The notes below the pieces were generated by a model, which ran no database searches, had not been told where the DNA came from, and saw only the letters and a list, made by a program, of their open reading frames with translations. Of a stretch of DNA of 64,000 bases, positions 20,966 to 32,881 are shown one piece after another. Positions within the stretch are counted from its first letter, which is position 1; each line of letters begins with the position of its first letter. This stretch comes from Trichopria drosophilae. Lineage: Eukaryota; Arthropoda; Insecta; Hymenoptera; Diapriidae. The stretch spans positions 82,236,001-82,300,000 of the forward strand of contig CM059583.1 in NCBI GenBank assembly GCA_030407085.1, written 5' to 3'. Both the position numbers and the translations under genes were made by a program.

Positions 20966-23624
20966 CGGGTGGCCGATTTATCTGAAGACATCGAAATATC
21001 TCGAGAACTATGCACAGAATCAAAAAAGTTGTCGGATGAAAGTTGTTCGACACGAAGGGGGGCATCCAGTGATAATTAAATTTACCCCCTCCCCCAAACC
21101 CTGGGGGTGGAGTGGGGGCAAAAACAATAAAACTTAAATAGGAACCCCCAGTTTTTATTGCAGATTTGGATTCTCCGGAAAAAAGTACACCAATTTGACC
21201 TAGGAGCTATTGCATTTTGGTTCACAGGTGGCGCTGTAATCGATAAAAATCCAAATTTATCTGAAGACATTGAAATACCTCGAGAACTATGCACAGAATC
21301 AAAAAAGTTGTCGGATGAAAGTTGTTCGACACGAAGGGGGGCATCCAGGGGGCAAATAGGGACAATTTGATCCCTTTATGAAAATTTAATATTAAAAATT
21401 CTAATATTAGAATTTTTAATATTAGAATTTAGTAATATCAATTGCGAAAATTGTTATTCTGAATATGAAATTTTAATAATGTCCATTCGAAAAATTAAGA
21501 TTATGAATAATTGATATTCTTCATATTAAAAATCAAAACTGATTACATAAAAATTGTGCATACAATATGGAAGCAATTTTATAAATAAGTTTTCTACCTT
21601 CAATAAAATTACATTTTAGGTTTTAAATTTATTATTTAATAAACAAAAAGAGGACATCACGCAATCCATTAAAAAACGCGTCATGTCCCTTCACTCAGCT
21701 CATTCATTCTCTCTCTGTATGTTTTTTCCGAAATGAGAATAAATAAGCTGAGCATTGACGGTCAAACCAGCTTCTATTAAACAAAACGAAACTCTTACTT
21801 CATTTGGGGATTTCGTCGCCATCTACCGGACCCCGAGAGAACTCACGTGGTTTCATACATGTACATCGCTTGCATTTCGGCCATCACCGGCGCCGGTTCT
21901 GTTACATAACGCTAGAGGGCGACATAACTCGAAAATAAAGTAGCATATCATTTTATACATAAGTTGAGTCACACGTAACCAGTTCACCTACATTTTTCTC
22001 TACTTTCCTGAAGGGAAGTAAATGGATATCGCGACTTTCTAATCCCCATATTAAAATTTAGTATTCACGGTCTCTCAGTGTAAGACTGTTTTTGAAGTCC
22101 ATTGTATTGGTAGTAATTCGGTCGGAGGTCACTTTGCTTTTAGAATAACAACTTTCCGTTTACGTGACTATTTTTTGTCTACCCTTCATTGCTTAAATCG
22201 AATTGCAAGTTAAAAATGAATCCTGCTACAGTTCCCGAAAAAATCGAAATGATTCTTATTTATGGTGAATGTAAGAGGAATATTGACGATGCTGTTGCGT
22301 TGTATGCTGAACGTTTTCCAGATAATGCTCGCTCGCGTTCTTTTTTTTACAAAGTTGTGAATGCCTTTCACTCTGATGGCAGCGTACAAATGAAAAAAAG
22401 GAAGCGAAGATTAACAGTTACAGGAGAAGCTAACGAAGTAGCTGTACTAGCAGCTATTCACCAAAATCCACATGTAAGCACACGACAATTACATCGCGAT
22501 TCCGGCATTTCCAGAGACAGTATTCAAAGAATATTGCATCGTCATAAGTTTCACCCATATCACATTTCACTGCACCAGGAACTAGATGGCGATGATTTTC
22601 ATAACCGCGTGGTGTTTTGTGAATGGGCATTTCAAAAAATGCAAACGAACCACAATTTCTTTGCTAATGTATTATTTTCAGATGAATCTACATTCACGAA
22701 CCATGGTGGCGTCAATAGGCATAATATGCATTATTGGAGCGTAGAAAATCCCCATTGGTTACGACAAGTTAATCATCAACGTCCTTGGTTGGTGAACCTT
22801 TGGTGTGGAATCATAGGAAATAAACTCATTGGTCCTTATTTCATTGAAGGTAATTTGAATGGAACAAAATATCGAGATTTCCTAGAACAAGAAGTACCAT
22901 TACTACTTGAGGATGTTGCTATGGATGTCCGACGGACAATGTGGTTTCAGCATGATGGTTGCCCAGCACATTTTTCAAGAGTAGCAAGGGAAATACTAGA
23001 CCGTGATTACAATGCTAGGTGGATTGGTAGAGGTGGCCCCATTAATTGGCCTGCGAGGTCACCTGATCTAACATCTCCGGATTTCTTCCTATGGGGTTAC
23101 CTAAAAGGTAAGGTTTATGAACAAGTACCAACGACTCGTGAAAACATGGTGGAACGCATAAGATCTGCTTGCTCAGAAATTTCTGCAGATATGATTCTAT
23201 CATGTATAAAGTCATTTGAAGAAAGAATAAATAAATGCATTGAAGTGGAAGGTCAACATTTCGAACACTTACTCAAGTAAGTGAACAGTGAGACAGTGAG
23301 AGGCAAGGGGACTCACGTAAAACAAGCACCCCAAAGGGAACAGAAAAATACTACGTCCACGTCGTTGTTCCTGGGTAACGCTAAATGTATTTTTTCCCGG
23401 CTTTGTTAGAATGACCGTATTCCATATCCGCTACGCGGGCGAAAATTGTCAATATTGGAGAATCCAAATCTGCAATAAAAACTGGGGGTTCCTATTTAAG
23501 TTTTATTGTTTTTGCCCCCACTCCATCCCCCCTTCGTGTCGAACAACTTTCATCCGACAACTTTTTTGATTCTGTGCATAGTTCTCGAGATATTTCGATG
23601 TCTTCAGATAAATCGGCCACCCTG
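20966..23624 (+). mobile_element. DD41D mariner-like transposon (copy A), long TIRs
   Basis: The ends read CCGGGTGGCCGATTTATCTG at 20966 and its reverse complement up to 23624. TA dinucleotides flank both ends (20964-20965 and 23625-23626). The terminal inverted repeats extend about 213 bp on the left and 168 bp on the right. The left side carries a second, direct copy of about 95 bp of the terminal unit at about 21252-21352. The transposase lies at 22216-23280. TA target duplications and the encoded DDD enzyme place it in the Tc1/mariner superfamily. Confidence 0.93.
22216..23280 (+). CDS. DD41D mariner transposase, intact
   Basis: A 354-residue frame encoding a cut-and-paste transposase. 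N-terminal helix-turn-helix regions cover about residues 5-120. Catalytic aspartates are visible at 156 (LFSDEST), 247 (FQHDGCPAHF) and 289 (PARSPDLTSPDFFLWG). The last two are separated by 41 residues, the DD41D (rosa-like) pattern. I chose the ATG at 22216 (AAAATGA) over the upstream one at 22189, because family members start with this helix-turn-helix region. No stop or frameshift is seen, so it may encode active enzyme. Confidence 0.92.
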   Translation: MNPATVPEKIEMILIYGECKRNIDDAVALYAERFPDNARSRSFFYKVVNAFHSDGSVQMKKRKRRLTVTGEANEVAVLAAIHQNPHVSTRQLHRDSGISRDSIQRILHRHKFHPYHISLHQELDGDDFHNRVVFCEWAFQKMQTNHNFFANVLFSDESTFTNHGGVNRHNMHYWSVENPHWLRQVNHQRPWLVNLWCGIIGNKLIGPYFIEGNLNGTKYRDFLEQEVPLLLEDVAMDVRRTMWFQHDGCPAHFSRVAREILDRDYNARWIGRGGPINWPARSPDLTSPDFFLWGYLKGKVYEQVPTTRENMVERIRSACSEISADMILSCIKSFEERINKCIEVEGQHFEHLLK

Positions 23625-23626
23625 TA

Positions 23627-24272
23627 TATATATATCCCGAGCAGAAATCTGTTCAGGCTGCCTGAAAACTTATCAGGGCCTGATCAGGCAGTGCCTTATC
23701 AGTGCCGGATCAGGCCCGGAACAGGTAGCAATCAGGAGCGCCTGATAATATGCCTTATCACTCCCGGATCAGGCCCTGACCAGGCTGGAATCAGGCGCCC
23801 CTTGTCGTTGTCGCCGAATCATGTTCGAAATAGAGGATTGCAAGGCACACTTTATCAGGTAAACGTGGATACAGCTGAATATAAGAATTTGTTATTAACA
23901 TCATTAAAAGTGGTTTCGCAAGAAATATGAACGCGACATTTCGTTCTACGCAGTAAATTATGTGAACAACGTATTTGTATTATTTTTACTTTTATATAGA
24001 GTAAAGAACAGTAATAGACACATGTTTTATACTTAATTTACTCCGTAATATCGATTGCAGCAATTAGAGTTTGTCTACAACCATGTTTGACGAAATTGTT
24101 TATAAAATATTAATATTATATAATATCAAGATTATATTAAGATGATATAATTATAAATAAGAAAACACACATATTTTATTTTTATCAAATATCCGGTCGT
24201 TAGTTTGGCGCTAGCTACGATGTGATTGGCATGGACCAAAGCAGATTTTTAACCATATTATTTATTTATTAT
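23627..24272. repeat. Duplicated flank with ATCAGG/CCTGAT motif cluster
   Basis: The first part (about 23640-23800) is packed with CCTGAT and ATCAGG half-sites, forming small palindromes such as GCCTGATCAGGC. The whole 646-bp stretch, with the adjoining mariner end and Copia LTR, recurs inverted at about 46500-47154 with roughly 99% identity. No gene is supported. Confidence 0.8.
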
Positions 24273-24508
24273 TGTAGAAAAATATGGTGAGAAGTTGGGA
24301 TAAATAATCGTTTTATTGTAACACTTAGATTTATTTATCTATAATTTTAATACACCGCGTGTTATCTTGAGAAGAGACGCTGTCTATCTGCTGCGCATGT
24401 CCATTTTTCTATGCGCTTCATACGCGCCTCGCTCGCATGTGTAACTCATCCTAAACATACCCACACATTCATACAATATGACCAGGCTAAATTTACATTA
24501 TTTTAACA
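24273..24508 (-). repeat. Copia 3' LTR
   Basis: It begins TGTAGAAAAATATGG and ends TTTTAACA on the plus strand, giving the TG...CA ends expected of an LTR. A second copy of most of it is found inverted at 46289-46508. Confidence 0.9.
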
Positions 24509-24537
24509 CGCCTCCTTAAATTTTATCTACTAATGTA

Positions 24538-27500
24538 TTAATTTATATCATATATCTTTAATTTACTTCTTAGTTTTTCAAACTTAATACGTCCTAAAGA
24601 CTTAGTGAAGATATCTGCTGGATTCTCTTCAGTATTTATTTTAATTACATTGATTTTACCCTCCAAATAATTTTCATTTACAAAATGATAGTGTGTTTCA
24701 ATATACTTGGAGTTTTTGGTTAGATTGCCATATCTACTAATTACACCTGCATTGTCTTCATATATACATATCGGTTCGTTAATTTCAATTTCAAATTCTT
24801 TTAATAATTCGCTAATCAATTTTATCTCACTCACACATTTTGATAACGCAACATATTTTGCTTCGGTCGACGATTTTGTTACAATATTTTGCTTTTTAGA
24901 TTTCCAGTAAATATAGTTTCCATTCATTCGAATCACATACCCAGTTATTGATTTTCTATCAACAACATCCCCTGCCCAATCAGCATCAACATAACAGTCT
25001 AAAATATCAGCATTTAAGCACTGTTCATATGTCAGTTTTAAATCTTTCGTGTAGTACAAATATTTCAATATTCTTATTGCATATTTATAATGACTTTGGT
25101 CGTAACTGTTTTGGAAACGACTCAGGTAATTTGCCGAATAGCTAATGTCTGGCCTAGTACTCGAACTTATGTATAGAAGCGCTCCAATCAAGTTTCTATA
25201 CTTTATGTCAATTGATACTGATAAGGTAGGTTCAAACCTTAAATTCTGTTCCATCGGGGTAGCAAACAGTTTCACATTTTCAATTTCATATTTTATCCCT
25301 AAAGAATTAATATAATTTTCCTGGTCTAATGTCACACATTTCTTTTCATAATCATAATTAATATCTATTCCTAAATACGTTTTTATTTTGCCCATATCTT
25401 TCATTCTAAATTTTAAAATTAGTTCCTTTTTAATAAATTTTATCAATTTTTGATTCATAAACAAAAATTATTAAGTAAACTATCTCATCGTTAATTTTTC
25501 TGAAATATAGGCAATAATCAATTTTACTTTTTTTTGTATCCTAATTTTCTCAAATACTCATCGAAGCATTCATACCACGCACGTGGGCTTTCTCGCAACC
25601 CATACAATGATTTTTTTAATTTGCACACCTTTCCAGTATTATCATCATAGCCTTGAGGTTGATTAACATACACTTCAGACTTAATCTTTCCATTAAGGAA
25701 CGCTGACTCGACATCCATTTGTTCTACCATCAAGTCATGTTGTAAACAAAGATTTAGTAAAATCTTTAGTGTTTGAGTTCTTGCAACTGGTGAATAAATA
25801 TAATCTATTATTTCCCTTTGCTGGAACCGCTTACTACAATTCTAGCTTTAAATTTATCATTAGCCTTTTTAGTATAAACCCACTTTAAATCTAACACTTT
25901 TTTATCTGTAGGGTTTTCAACTAATTGGCAGGTGTCATTTTTATGTAAACAATCATTCTCTCTATTCATAGCTTCTTGCCAATCCTCACGCTCTTCACTC
26001 TTTACCGCCTCATTACAATTTTCAGGGTTATCGACGTTTATATAATTCACGTAAATACAATTAGTTATAGGATAACCGTACCGGTTTACAGGGTTCTTCT
26101 TTCTATCAGATCTTCTTAGTACATTTGAGTTATCTAAATTATCGTTACTACTACTTGGTTCGCGGCTGTCGTTTTCATTAATTTCGTTTTCTTCAAATTC
26201 ATTATTTTTTTTCTTTTCATTTTGGTCTTCTTGATTACTAATCTCGTTTTGTATTACTTGATGCTCATTTTTCACATCGTTTTCTTGAAACCCGATCAAC
26301 TTAACATTTTCTTCTACTATATCTACATGTTTAGCTACAATTACTCTATCGTTTATTAGAACTCTCTAGCCTACGTTTTCGTATCCTACTAATATTCCTA
26401 GAACTGCTTTCCTATCCCATTTACTTCTTCTTTTAATCTCAGGAACTCTAATGAAAACTTTACTTCCATACAATTTTAAATGACTAATATCTGGTTTTTC
26501 TCCCATCATAATATCGTAAGAAGTCTTTTTCTCAATAGTATTTCCCAGAGTTCTATTTTTTAAATACACGGCTGTTTGAACTACTTCCGGCCAAAATTTA
26601 ATACTTATTTTCGCATCTGCTAATAAGCATCTCGCGGTTTCCATTACCGACCTATTATACCTCTCGGCAGTTCCATTCAGTTCATGAACATAAGGAGAGC
26701 ATGGATCGATGTAAATTCCCTTTTCTTTCGCAAAGTTGTAAATATCTTTATTTACAAATTCTGTCCCGTTATCGCATCTTAATTTTTTTATTCGTTTCCC
26801 CGTTAAATTTTCTATTAAGTTGACATGTGTTACAATGCAATCATATACATCGCTTTCCTCTTTTATCGTAACAGTTTTGCAGCTTTGCTATAATGATCTA
26901 CTAAAATTAAAAAATATTTTTCTTTCCTATATCCTATTGTACTGTGCGGTCCATTTAAATCCGCATGAATAATCTCTCCTACATCTCGAGCCCTATGTAT
27001 ATTATTTTCGAAACTTGTGTTAGTCATTTTATTTTGTACACAAGTACTACACATTAAGTATTCACTTTCTAGAGTACTTGGTAAACCTTGATCTAAATTA
27101 CCTTTACTCAGAATATTCAAATATCCAAAATTTACATGACCCAGTATTCTATGGTATTTTTCTTTCATAGTCATATCGTTATTTACATTTTCTGTTACAT
27201 AGTTTTGTTTACTATCGAATACAGTATTTATCTTATATAAATCATTAACTTTATTCGCAATTGCTATTAATTTATTTTCGCTATTGTAAATCTTTGAAGT
27301 ATTTCCAATAGAAATAATTTTTGCCTTTTCCGCGATTTTTCCGAAACTCAATAAATTTCTGTCCATTTCTTTGACATAAAACACATTTTCTAATTCAATT
27401 TCAGTTTCATTATAATTTGTTACGAATTTCTATATATCACCTATCTTTTATATCACCTACACTAGACGCTATTAATGTACGACCATCTCCCACTTTAACA

Positions 27501-27661
27501 TTTATCGGATTTTCTAGTTTATTTACTTTAAAGAAATATTTGTCATCATTAATAATATGATCGGAGCAGCCGCTATCTAAAACCCATTCCAGTTTATTTT
27601 CGCAATTATTTATCTCAACATCGTTGTTCTCTCTAGCTTGTATTTCGGTTATGAAGGTCAT
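24538..27661 (-). pseudogene. Copia pol: protease, integrase, RT, RNase H
   Basis: Protease: WVLDSGCSDHI in 27437-27661. Integrase: HRILGHVNFGYL, then CSTCVQNK and DLNGPHST in 26863-27384, and its C-terminal part (LKLYGSKVFIRVPE) in 26366-26644. RT N terminus: DWQEAMNRE and LDLKWVYTKK in 25808-26299. RT palm: QMDVESAFLNG and KLKKSLYGLRESPRAWY in 25524-25733. RT tail and RNase H: MKDMGKIKTYLGIDI, STRPDI, DADWAGD, KYVALS in 24538-25464. The segments lie in different frames. The YVDD box expected between 25464 and 25524 cannot be read: stops are present and the nearest match is FVYE. The copy cannot make functional RT. Confidence 0.9.
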
Positions 27662-27763
27662 CGTGCCCTGACTTGTTTTCTGCCAATTTTGCTGATGCTC
27701 GCTGCCACGTCCTCGTTGACAAGCATCTCTGCCTCTGCTGAAAATAATTCCGTTTCGTTGATG

Positions 27764-28693
27764 TTATTGAGGTTGATAGCGTGCGCCTCCTCGCGCTTGC
27801 TGCTGTCTACTTCCTCTGTAGCCTTTCCACGGACTCCTCTCGTTTTCTTGGCTCGTACACTCGTATTGAAAATGACCGGGTTTTCTACACCTGTAACATG
27901 TATTGTCCTTTTCCTTTTCAACTTTGAAAACATTTGAATTTCCAGTTTTGTTCCTTTGATTTTCTTTCTTTTCACGATTTTCATATAGTTTAATTTTATT
28001 TATGATACACTCAACTGTTCTTTCTTCCTCTGGGAGAACATCCACTATATCGCCAATATGACTTAAGGCACTTGGTAGCGTTCTTAGTAGATAATTTAAC
28101 TTTCCTCTTTCATTTATGGTAGCACCGGCATTTTTTAGTTCAATACTTAGCTTTTCGAACTCGCTATAAAATTCACTGGTTTCGGTATAGTCTCATAGCT
28201 TTAATCTTTCCAATTTATTTCTGACACATATTTGTAAAGCTGTTGACTCACGTTAATATAATTTGTCTAATTTCGTGATTATTTTAAAACTAGTATTTTG
28301 CTTATTAACTAATTCCATTTGTCTGTTCGATAAAGCACTGTATATGTAGTTCATTGCTCTCAAATCTTTCTCGTTCCACGTGGCGGCTCTCGCTCTCTCT
28401 ATGACTGATTCACATTTCTTCAGTCTCAAAAATACTAAGATTCTTTTTTTCCACGTACTATAATCGTTTCCGTCGAAAACTGGTAGAGTTAATTTAAAAT
28501 CGTCCATCGTATCGTCTCTTCTCTTTTCCTTTTCAATTTCTTCAAATACTTTTCTCACCTTATTCAAGCTTATTATTTTCTTGACAATATTCACAAATCG
28601 TTCTGCAACATTTTTCGTTTCACTGGTTTTTTTGTTTAAGTCCCTCTTTGTCACTGACATGTGTTCCCATAACCTCCTCTCTCCGCATCGCAC
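27764..28693 (-). pseudogene. Copia gag
   Basis: The frame at 28253-28693 has the usual gag opening (LPVFDGNDYSTWKKRI, then a WNEKD..A...I segment). The frame at 27764-28045 ends in a CCHC zinc knuckle, CYRCRKPGHFQYEC, followed by an Arg/Gly/Gln-rich tail. Stops and frame changes lie between the two. Confidence 0.82.
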
Positions 28694-28876
28694 TTATTTA
28701 GTTATATTTTCTTGATACTTTTGTTTTTATGCTCTGTTCACTTATTTCTTTAAGTTTCTTCACTAATATTTTCTTCAATTTCTATATTCTTACACTACAT
28801 TTTCACTCTCGAAGATAGACTTTTTCTTTTTCTCGACACAGAGCAATTAATTTAAGCGCGAACACACGGAAACCAC

Positions 28877-28888
28877 GCTCTGCTACCA
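28877..28888 (-). promoter_or_regulatory. Copia primer-binding site, initiator Met tRNA
   Basis: On the minus strand TGGTAGCAGAGC follows the 5' LTR by one or two bases. It is the exact complement of the 3' end (GCTCTGCTACCA) of insect initiator Met tRNA, which primes minus-strand synthesis. Confidence 0.85.
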
Positions 28889-28889
28889 T

Positions 28890-29072
28890 TTAGAAAAATA
28901 TGGTGAGAGATTGGGATAAATAATCGTTTTATCTGTAACACTTAGATTTATTTGCTGCGCATGTCCATTTTTCTATGCGCTTCATACGCGCCTCGCTGGC
29001 ATGTGTAACTCAGCCTAAACATACCCACACATTCATACAATATCACCAGGCTAAATTTACATTATTTTAACA
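28890..29072 (-). repeat. Copia 5' LTR, with internal deletion
   Basis: It matches the other LTR closely, but about 55 bp (from ATCTATAATTTTAATACACC onward) are missing. The outer base pair reads TT instead of TG. Confidence 0.88.
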
Positions 29073-29129
29073 ATTATTTTTAACAACAAATTTACGACTT
29101 TGAACAAAACATTATACATATTTTCGGTC

Positions 29130-29596
29130 AGTCGGCGTGATGGTCGTGCGAGCTAAGGCGTCAGTCTTAGTCCGCCCGAACTGAACGTCGCGAAGGTCTC
29201 GAGTTCGAATCCCCGTCCTGCAATTTTCTCTGCTTATGTCCAGTGTGGAATAACCGGGGAACCTTGCTGGGCGAAGGTACAAATTTGGGACCGCTGCCGA
29301 CCCCCGTCGGCAGTTATCGGTACCGTCAGCGCCTTATCCGCGGTCGGTACTTCGTTGGTCTTATCTCGGGTAAAGATGGGATAAGCCCCGTGTCGTTCTC
29401 GCTATGGCACAGACCACCGAATCTGCTGGTGGTACCGATATTGGGGTAGGGGGGGACGGGCTCTGGGCGGGTGTTGTGTATGAATCTGCCTATAGTTCTG
29501 TCATGTATTGTCTGTCTCTGTCCTGTACCTTTCCACCCGAGAGCCGACCCGCAAATAGACATATTCGTCATTAACGCGGGGGAAAATAACCTGTCC
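29130..29596 (+). mobile_element. tRNA-headed SINE, 467 bp
   Basis: It is flanked by the 15-base duplication TACATATTTTCGGTC at 29115-29129 and 29597-29611. The head (about 29130-29222) resembles a tRNA: an A-box-like GATGGTCGTGCGAGCTAAGG and a B-box GAGTTCGAATCC at 29201-29212, the internal promoter of RNA polymerase III. The body is GC-rich and non-coding, and long frames across it are accidental. The 3' end has no poly(A). It presumably borrows the machinery of a LINE in the genome. It inserted just outside the Copia element. Confidence 0.85.
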
Positions 29597-29611
29597 TACA
29601 TATTTTCGGTC

Positions 29612-29976
29612 CAATTTTTCCCCTAGATAAACTTCTCACGAGTAGAACTAAAAAAAATCCCATAAACATTGAATAGCGGCTGATCTGCAATCGCAGAAGT
29701 GGAAAAAAGTACCACAAAATGATTTGTTGTGGTTTATTCGTCCACAGGTAGATCTATTGATCTAAAAATAGGAGAAAAATTATCTGACACCGGCCCAAAA
29801 AGGGCCTTGATTGTTATTTGTCAAAAAAGGCTCGAGTCCACATCGACGTCTTAATGGGCTATGGCGTTTGAGAAAAAAAAGTTAAAACTTTATTACTTTT
29901 CAGTCTTGTAATATTGAAGTTTTATCTACAACTTTTCAGTTCTAGAACGCCTAATAGCTTTGTCAGTAAATACAAA
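29612..29976. other. Non-coding DNA
   Basis: Nothing recognisable. It separates the SINE from the foldback element. Confidence 0.5.
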
Positions 29977-31138
29977 TCGACGCCTGAGTCCAAGAACCTG
30001 CCGTTTCGCCGCAGCGTTGAAGAACCGTCCGTTTCGTGATGAGTTCGAATAACCGGCCATTTCGAACGCTGATCGAATAATCGGTCATTTCGCGGAAGTT
30101 TCGAAAAACCGGCCATTTCGATAACTGTTCGAAATGCGGCCATCTCGTGAATGACATGAAATAAGCGGCCAATTCGGAAAGGGATTCGAAGACGCGGGCC
30201 ATTTCGTAAAATAATTTCTGTATATGGGAGTTTTATTGTGATTCCACTTCCGCATCGCATCAGTCAATCAATCATGATTATCTAGAGATATGCATAGATT
30301 GTCACCGCATAGAAGTGTCATTGTTATAGTTTTTATATGCATGCGCTCCGTACGTGTTCTTTGGATTATTTTTGTTGACGATTTCTTTTATTAAATTTAT
30401 CATTAATTACAGATTAGACTAATAAAAATCATAGTAAATTTGACAACTTTTTAACTACTCAGAGTGTTTCAATAACTCTATAATTTACTAGATAATCAAA
30501 CTCCAGAAAATGTTTAAAATTTAGTAAATTAAATAATAAATAATTAAATAAATTTAAAATTTCGTTCCCATAACTATTTTTTTAGATGATTTAACTCCTT
30601 TATTGTCGTAACTACAACTTGTAAAATTTCGTTGGAGAGTTATTGAAACACTCTGAGTAGTTAAAAAGTTGTCAAATTTACTATGATTTTTATTAGTCTA
30701 ATCTGTAATTAATGATAAATTTAATAAAAGAAATCGTCAACAAAAATAATCCAAAGAACACGTACGGAGCGCATGCATATAAAAACTATAACAATGACAC
30801 TTCTATGCGGTGACAATCTATGCATATCGCTAGATAATCTTGATTGATTGACTGATGCGATGCGGAAGTGGAATCACAATAAAACTCCCATATACAGAAA
30901 TTATTTTACGAAATGGCCCGCATCTTCGAATCCCTTTCCGAATTGGCCGCTTGTTTCTTGTCATTCACGAGTTGGCCGCTTTTCGAACAGTTATTGAAAT
31001 GGCCGGTTTTTCGAAACCACCGCGAAATGACCGGTTATTCGAGCACCGTTCGAAATGGCCGGTTATTCGAACTCATCACGAAACGGACGGTTCTTCAACG
31101 CTGCAGTGAAACGGCAGGTTCTTGGACTCAGGCGTCGA
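29977..31138. mobile_element. Foldback element with two 503-bp arms
   Basis: The left arm 29977-30479 and right arm 30636-31138 are inverted copies, each 503 bp, with about 95% identity and no net indel. They enclose a 156-bp AT-rich spacer. The outer ~230 bp of each arm is an array of degenerate ~33-bp units around GAAATGGCCGGTTATTCGAA. The inner part is unique AT-rich DNA. Foldback (FB) elements have long inverted repeats with internal subrepeats. No transposase is present and the target duplication is unclear. Frames in the arms are artefacts of the repeats. Confidence 0.85.
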
Positions 31139-32871
31139 AATATACTGTTGCAAATATTGTCCCGTCCACCTCATTAATAGTATTTCCCAATGACAACTGC
31201 ACCAAAACTTAAAACTTTCACTGACTGAGTGTAAAATGATTCCATAGGAGTGCAAAATTTAAAACTGGGTGAATGAAGTTTTCACTGGAAAGTGTTACAC
31301 AATTATAATATTCTCTAAAAAAATTGGTATATTATCTATTTTTGTTGATTTCCGGAGGAATCCAACGCATCTTTATAAAAGAAAATGAAAAAACTTAACA
31401 GTAATTTTAATAAATACTTAACGTAATGTAGTCTAGTTCTTGTAGTGGCTTCACTGATGCCTCTTTACGTAAAATAACTTAATTACAAAAATGTATTTTC
31501 ACTTGTGCAATAAATAACAGTCAAATTTATGTATTCAATACGACTGCTGCAACGTTCAAAATGCTCTGACTTGAACTTTTGAAATTTTTGAAAACTAAAG
31601 TTGCGTGCATTCGCGGTAATTCTCACACCTCTCCTCAGTAAATTTAAGTGTCATCAAAATGGTGCCGAAAACTAAAAGGGCTATCTTTTTAAGCATGTCA
31701 AATGTAGCCAAATGCACTTTCGAATAAAATCCTAGCTGCTCGTCTTTTCGAAATATCGATAAAAACGTTATTTTTTTTATCAAATAGTACTAAATTTGCT
31801 AGTTATATGCATATAGTTTATATATTCACCCACAACATTTATGTTTAAAAATCTGGCCCATACACATACGTGTATATATATTATGTACATACATATTTAT
31901 TTGTATATGGGGCATTCTCCGAAAAAAGAGCCACCCTGGAAATTTTTTGTTCCGATTTTTTTAACAATCACATATATTGTTGTATATATCGATCTAAGAT
32001 CTTTGGCCGAGTTATAGATTTTTTGCATCATAGGCTGCCATACTGTAAGGGGTCAAAGTTTTATGTAAAAAAAATGTCAAAAATTTATATCTCCGAAACG
32101 GATCGATGGATTTTCATAAACCAAAGCGCACTTTGTTCAGAATTTCTCGAAGTTTAAAATAAAAAATAGTTGAATATGAAAAAATAAAATTTCGACCCAA
32201 AAAATGCTTAATAATGTTTTTTCTTTATTTTTAACCCCCCCCCCCCTACAATTTTTTTCAAAAGTATCTCAAAATGATCCGCATGTCATCACCTTTTAAC
32301 CCTAGCAATGGCGGTTTGGGACAAGAACAATTGTTCGTGCTACAGGAGATTATATGATGCTGCCTTCCGATTGGGTGAGTAGTATTGACAGATTAAGGCT
32401 TTTTTAGTTACTTGGAAACGTGCGATTTTTTGTTTGTTTGAATGGGAGCAACCAGAAAGGGAAATACAGCAACTTTTGAGCAACAATTGAGCAACAATTA
32501 TTCTCACTAGTTTGCTTCGGTTCGGCCCTAAGTGGTCGGCCAGCTTATAGGACCTAAAGTATCGGATAAATGCAACTTTTGCTATCAGAAAATAAGTTTT
32601 CTACCAAACCGGAAGTAAAACTCCTTTGCAGATTACGCCATCAAGTTTCACTTTTTATATTAATAATGATATTTTTTATAAGCTACTATTCTCGTAGAAT
32701 GAGCGACCACTTCGATATTGGCGCAACGATTGTCGCAAAATCCAAAAAAGGGATAAAATCGGCCTTTTTTTCACGTCACACGTACATGATGTGTAGATGT
32801 GTTAGTCGTCCCAAGCGAAAGATTTGACGTATATCAGTTCCGCGTTTTTCGGTGAGATGGAGCTCAAAGCG
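31139..32871. other. AT-rich DNA, no gene recognised
   Basis: No supported coding region. It includes a C-run at about 32237-32249 and a stretch near 31905-32160 (ATTCTCCGAAAAAAGAGCCA onward) of the kind seen in dispersed non-coding repeats, but this is not proven here. Confidence 0.4.
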
Positions 32872-32881
32872 AATGTCATGT

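Larger units (their letters stand above)
24273..29072 (-). mobile_element. Ty1/Copia retrotransposon, degenerate, complete with LTRs
   Basis: LTRs at 24273-24508 and 28890-29072 enclose gag and pol on the minus strand. The five bases ATTAT stand on both sides (24268-24272 and 29073-29077), a target-site duplication. The order gag, protease, integrase, RT, RNase H is the Copia order. The reading frame is broken in many places. The 5' LTR (right) lacks about 55 bp present in the 3' LTR. The 4.8-kb length is normal for the family. Confidence 0.93.

Noticed and set aside
23574..23930. 118-residue frame over the ATCAGG cluster
   Set aside because: It begins in the mariner end and is driven by the motif repeat. 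The inverted copy has the same frame only because the DNA is duplicated.
29243..29571. Frames across the SINE body
   Set aside because: The segment is a bounded tRNA-headed SINE with a target duplication, so it is non-coding.
29922..30267. Overlapping frames in the foldback arms, mirrored at 30855-31212
   Set aside because: Artefacts of the inverted arms and their subrepeats; no domain, and the same peptides appear on both arms.
31870..32157. 95-residue frame
   Set aside because: No domain, AT-driven composition and no splice or promoter context.
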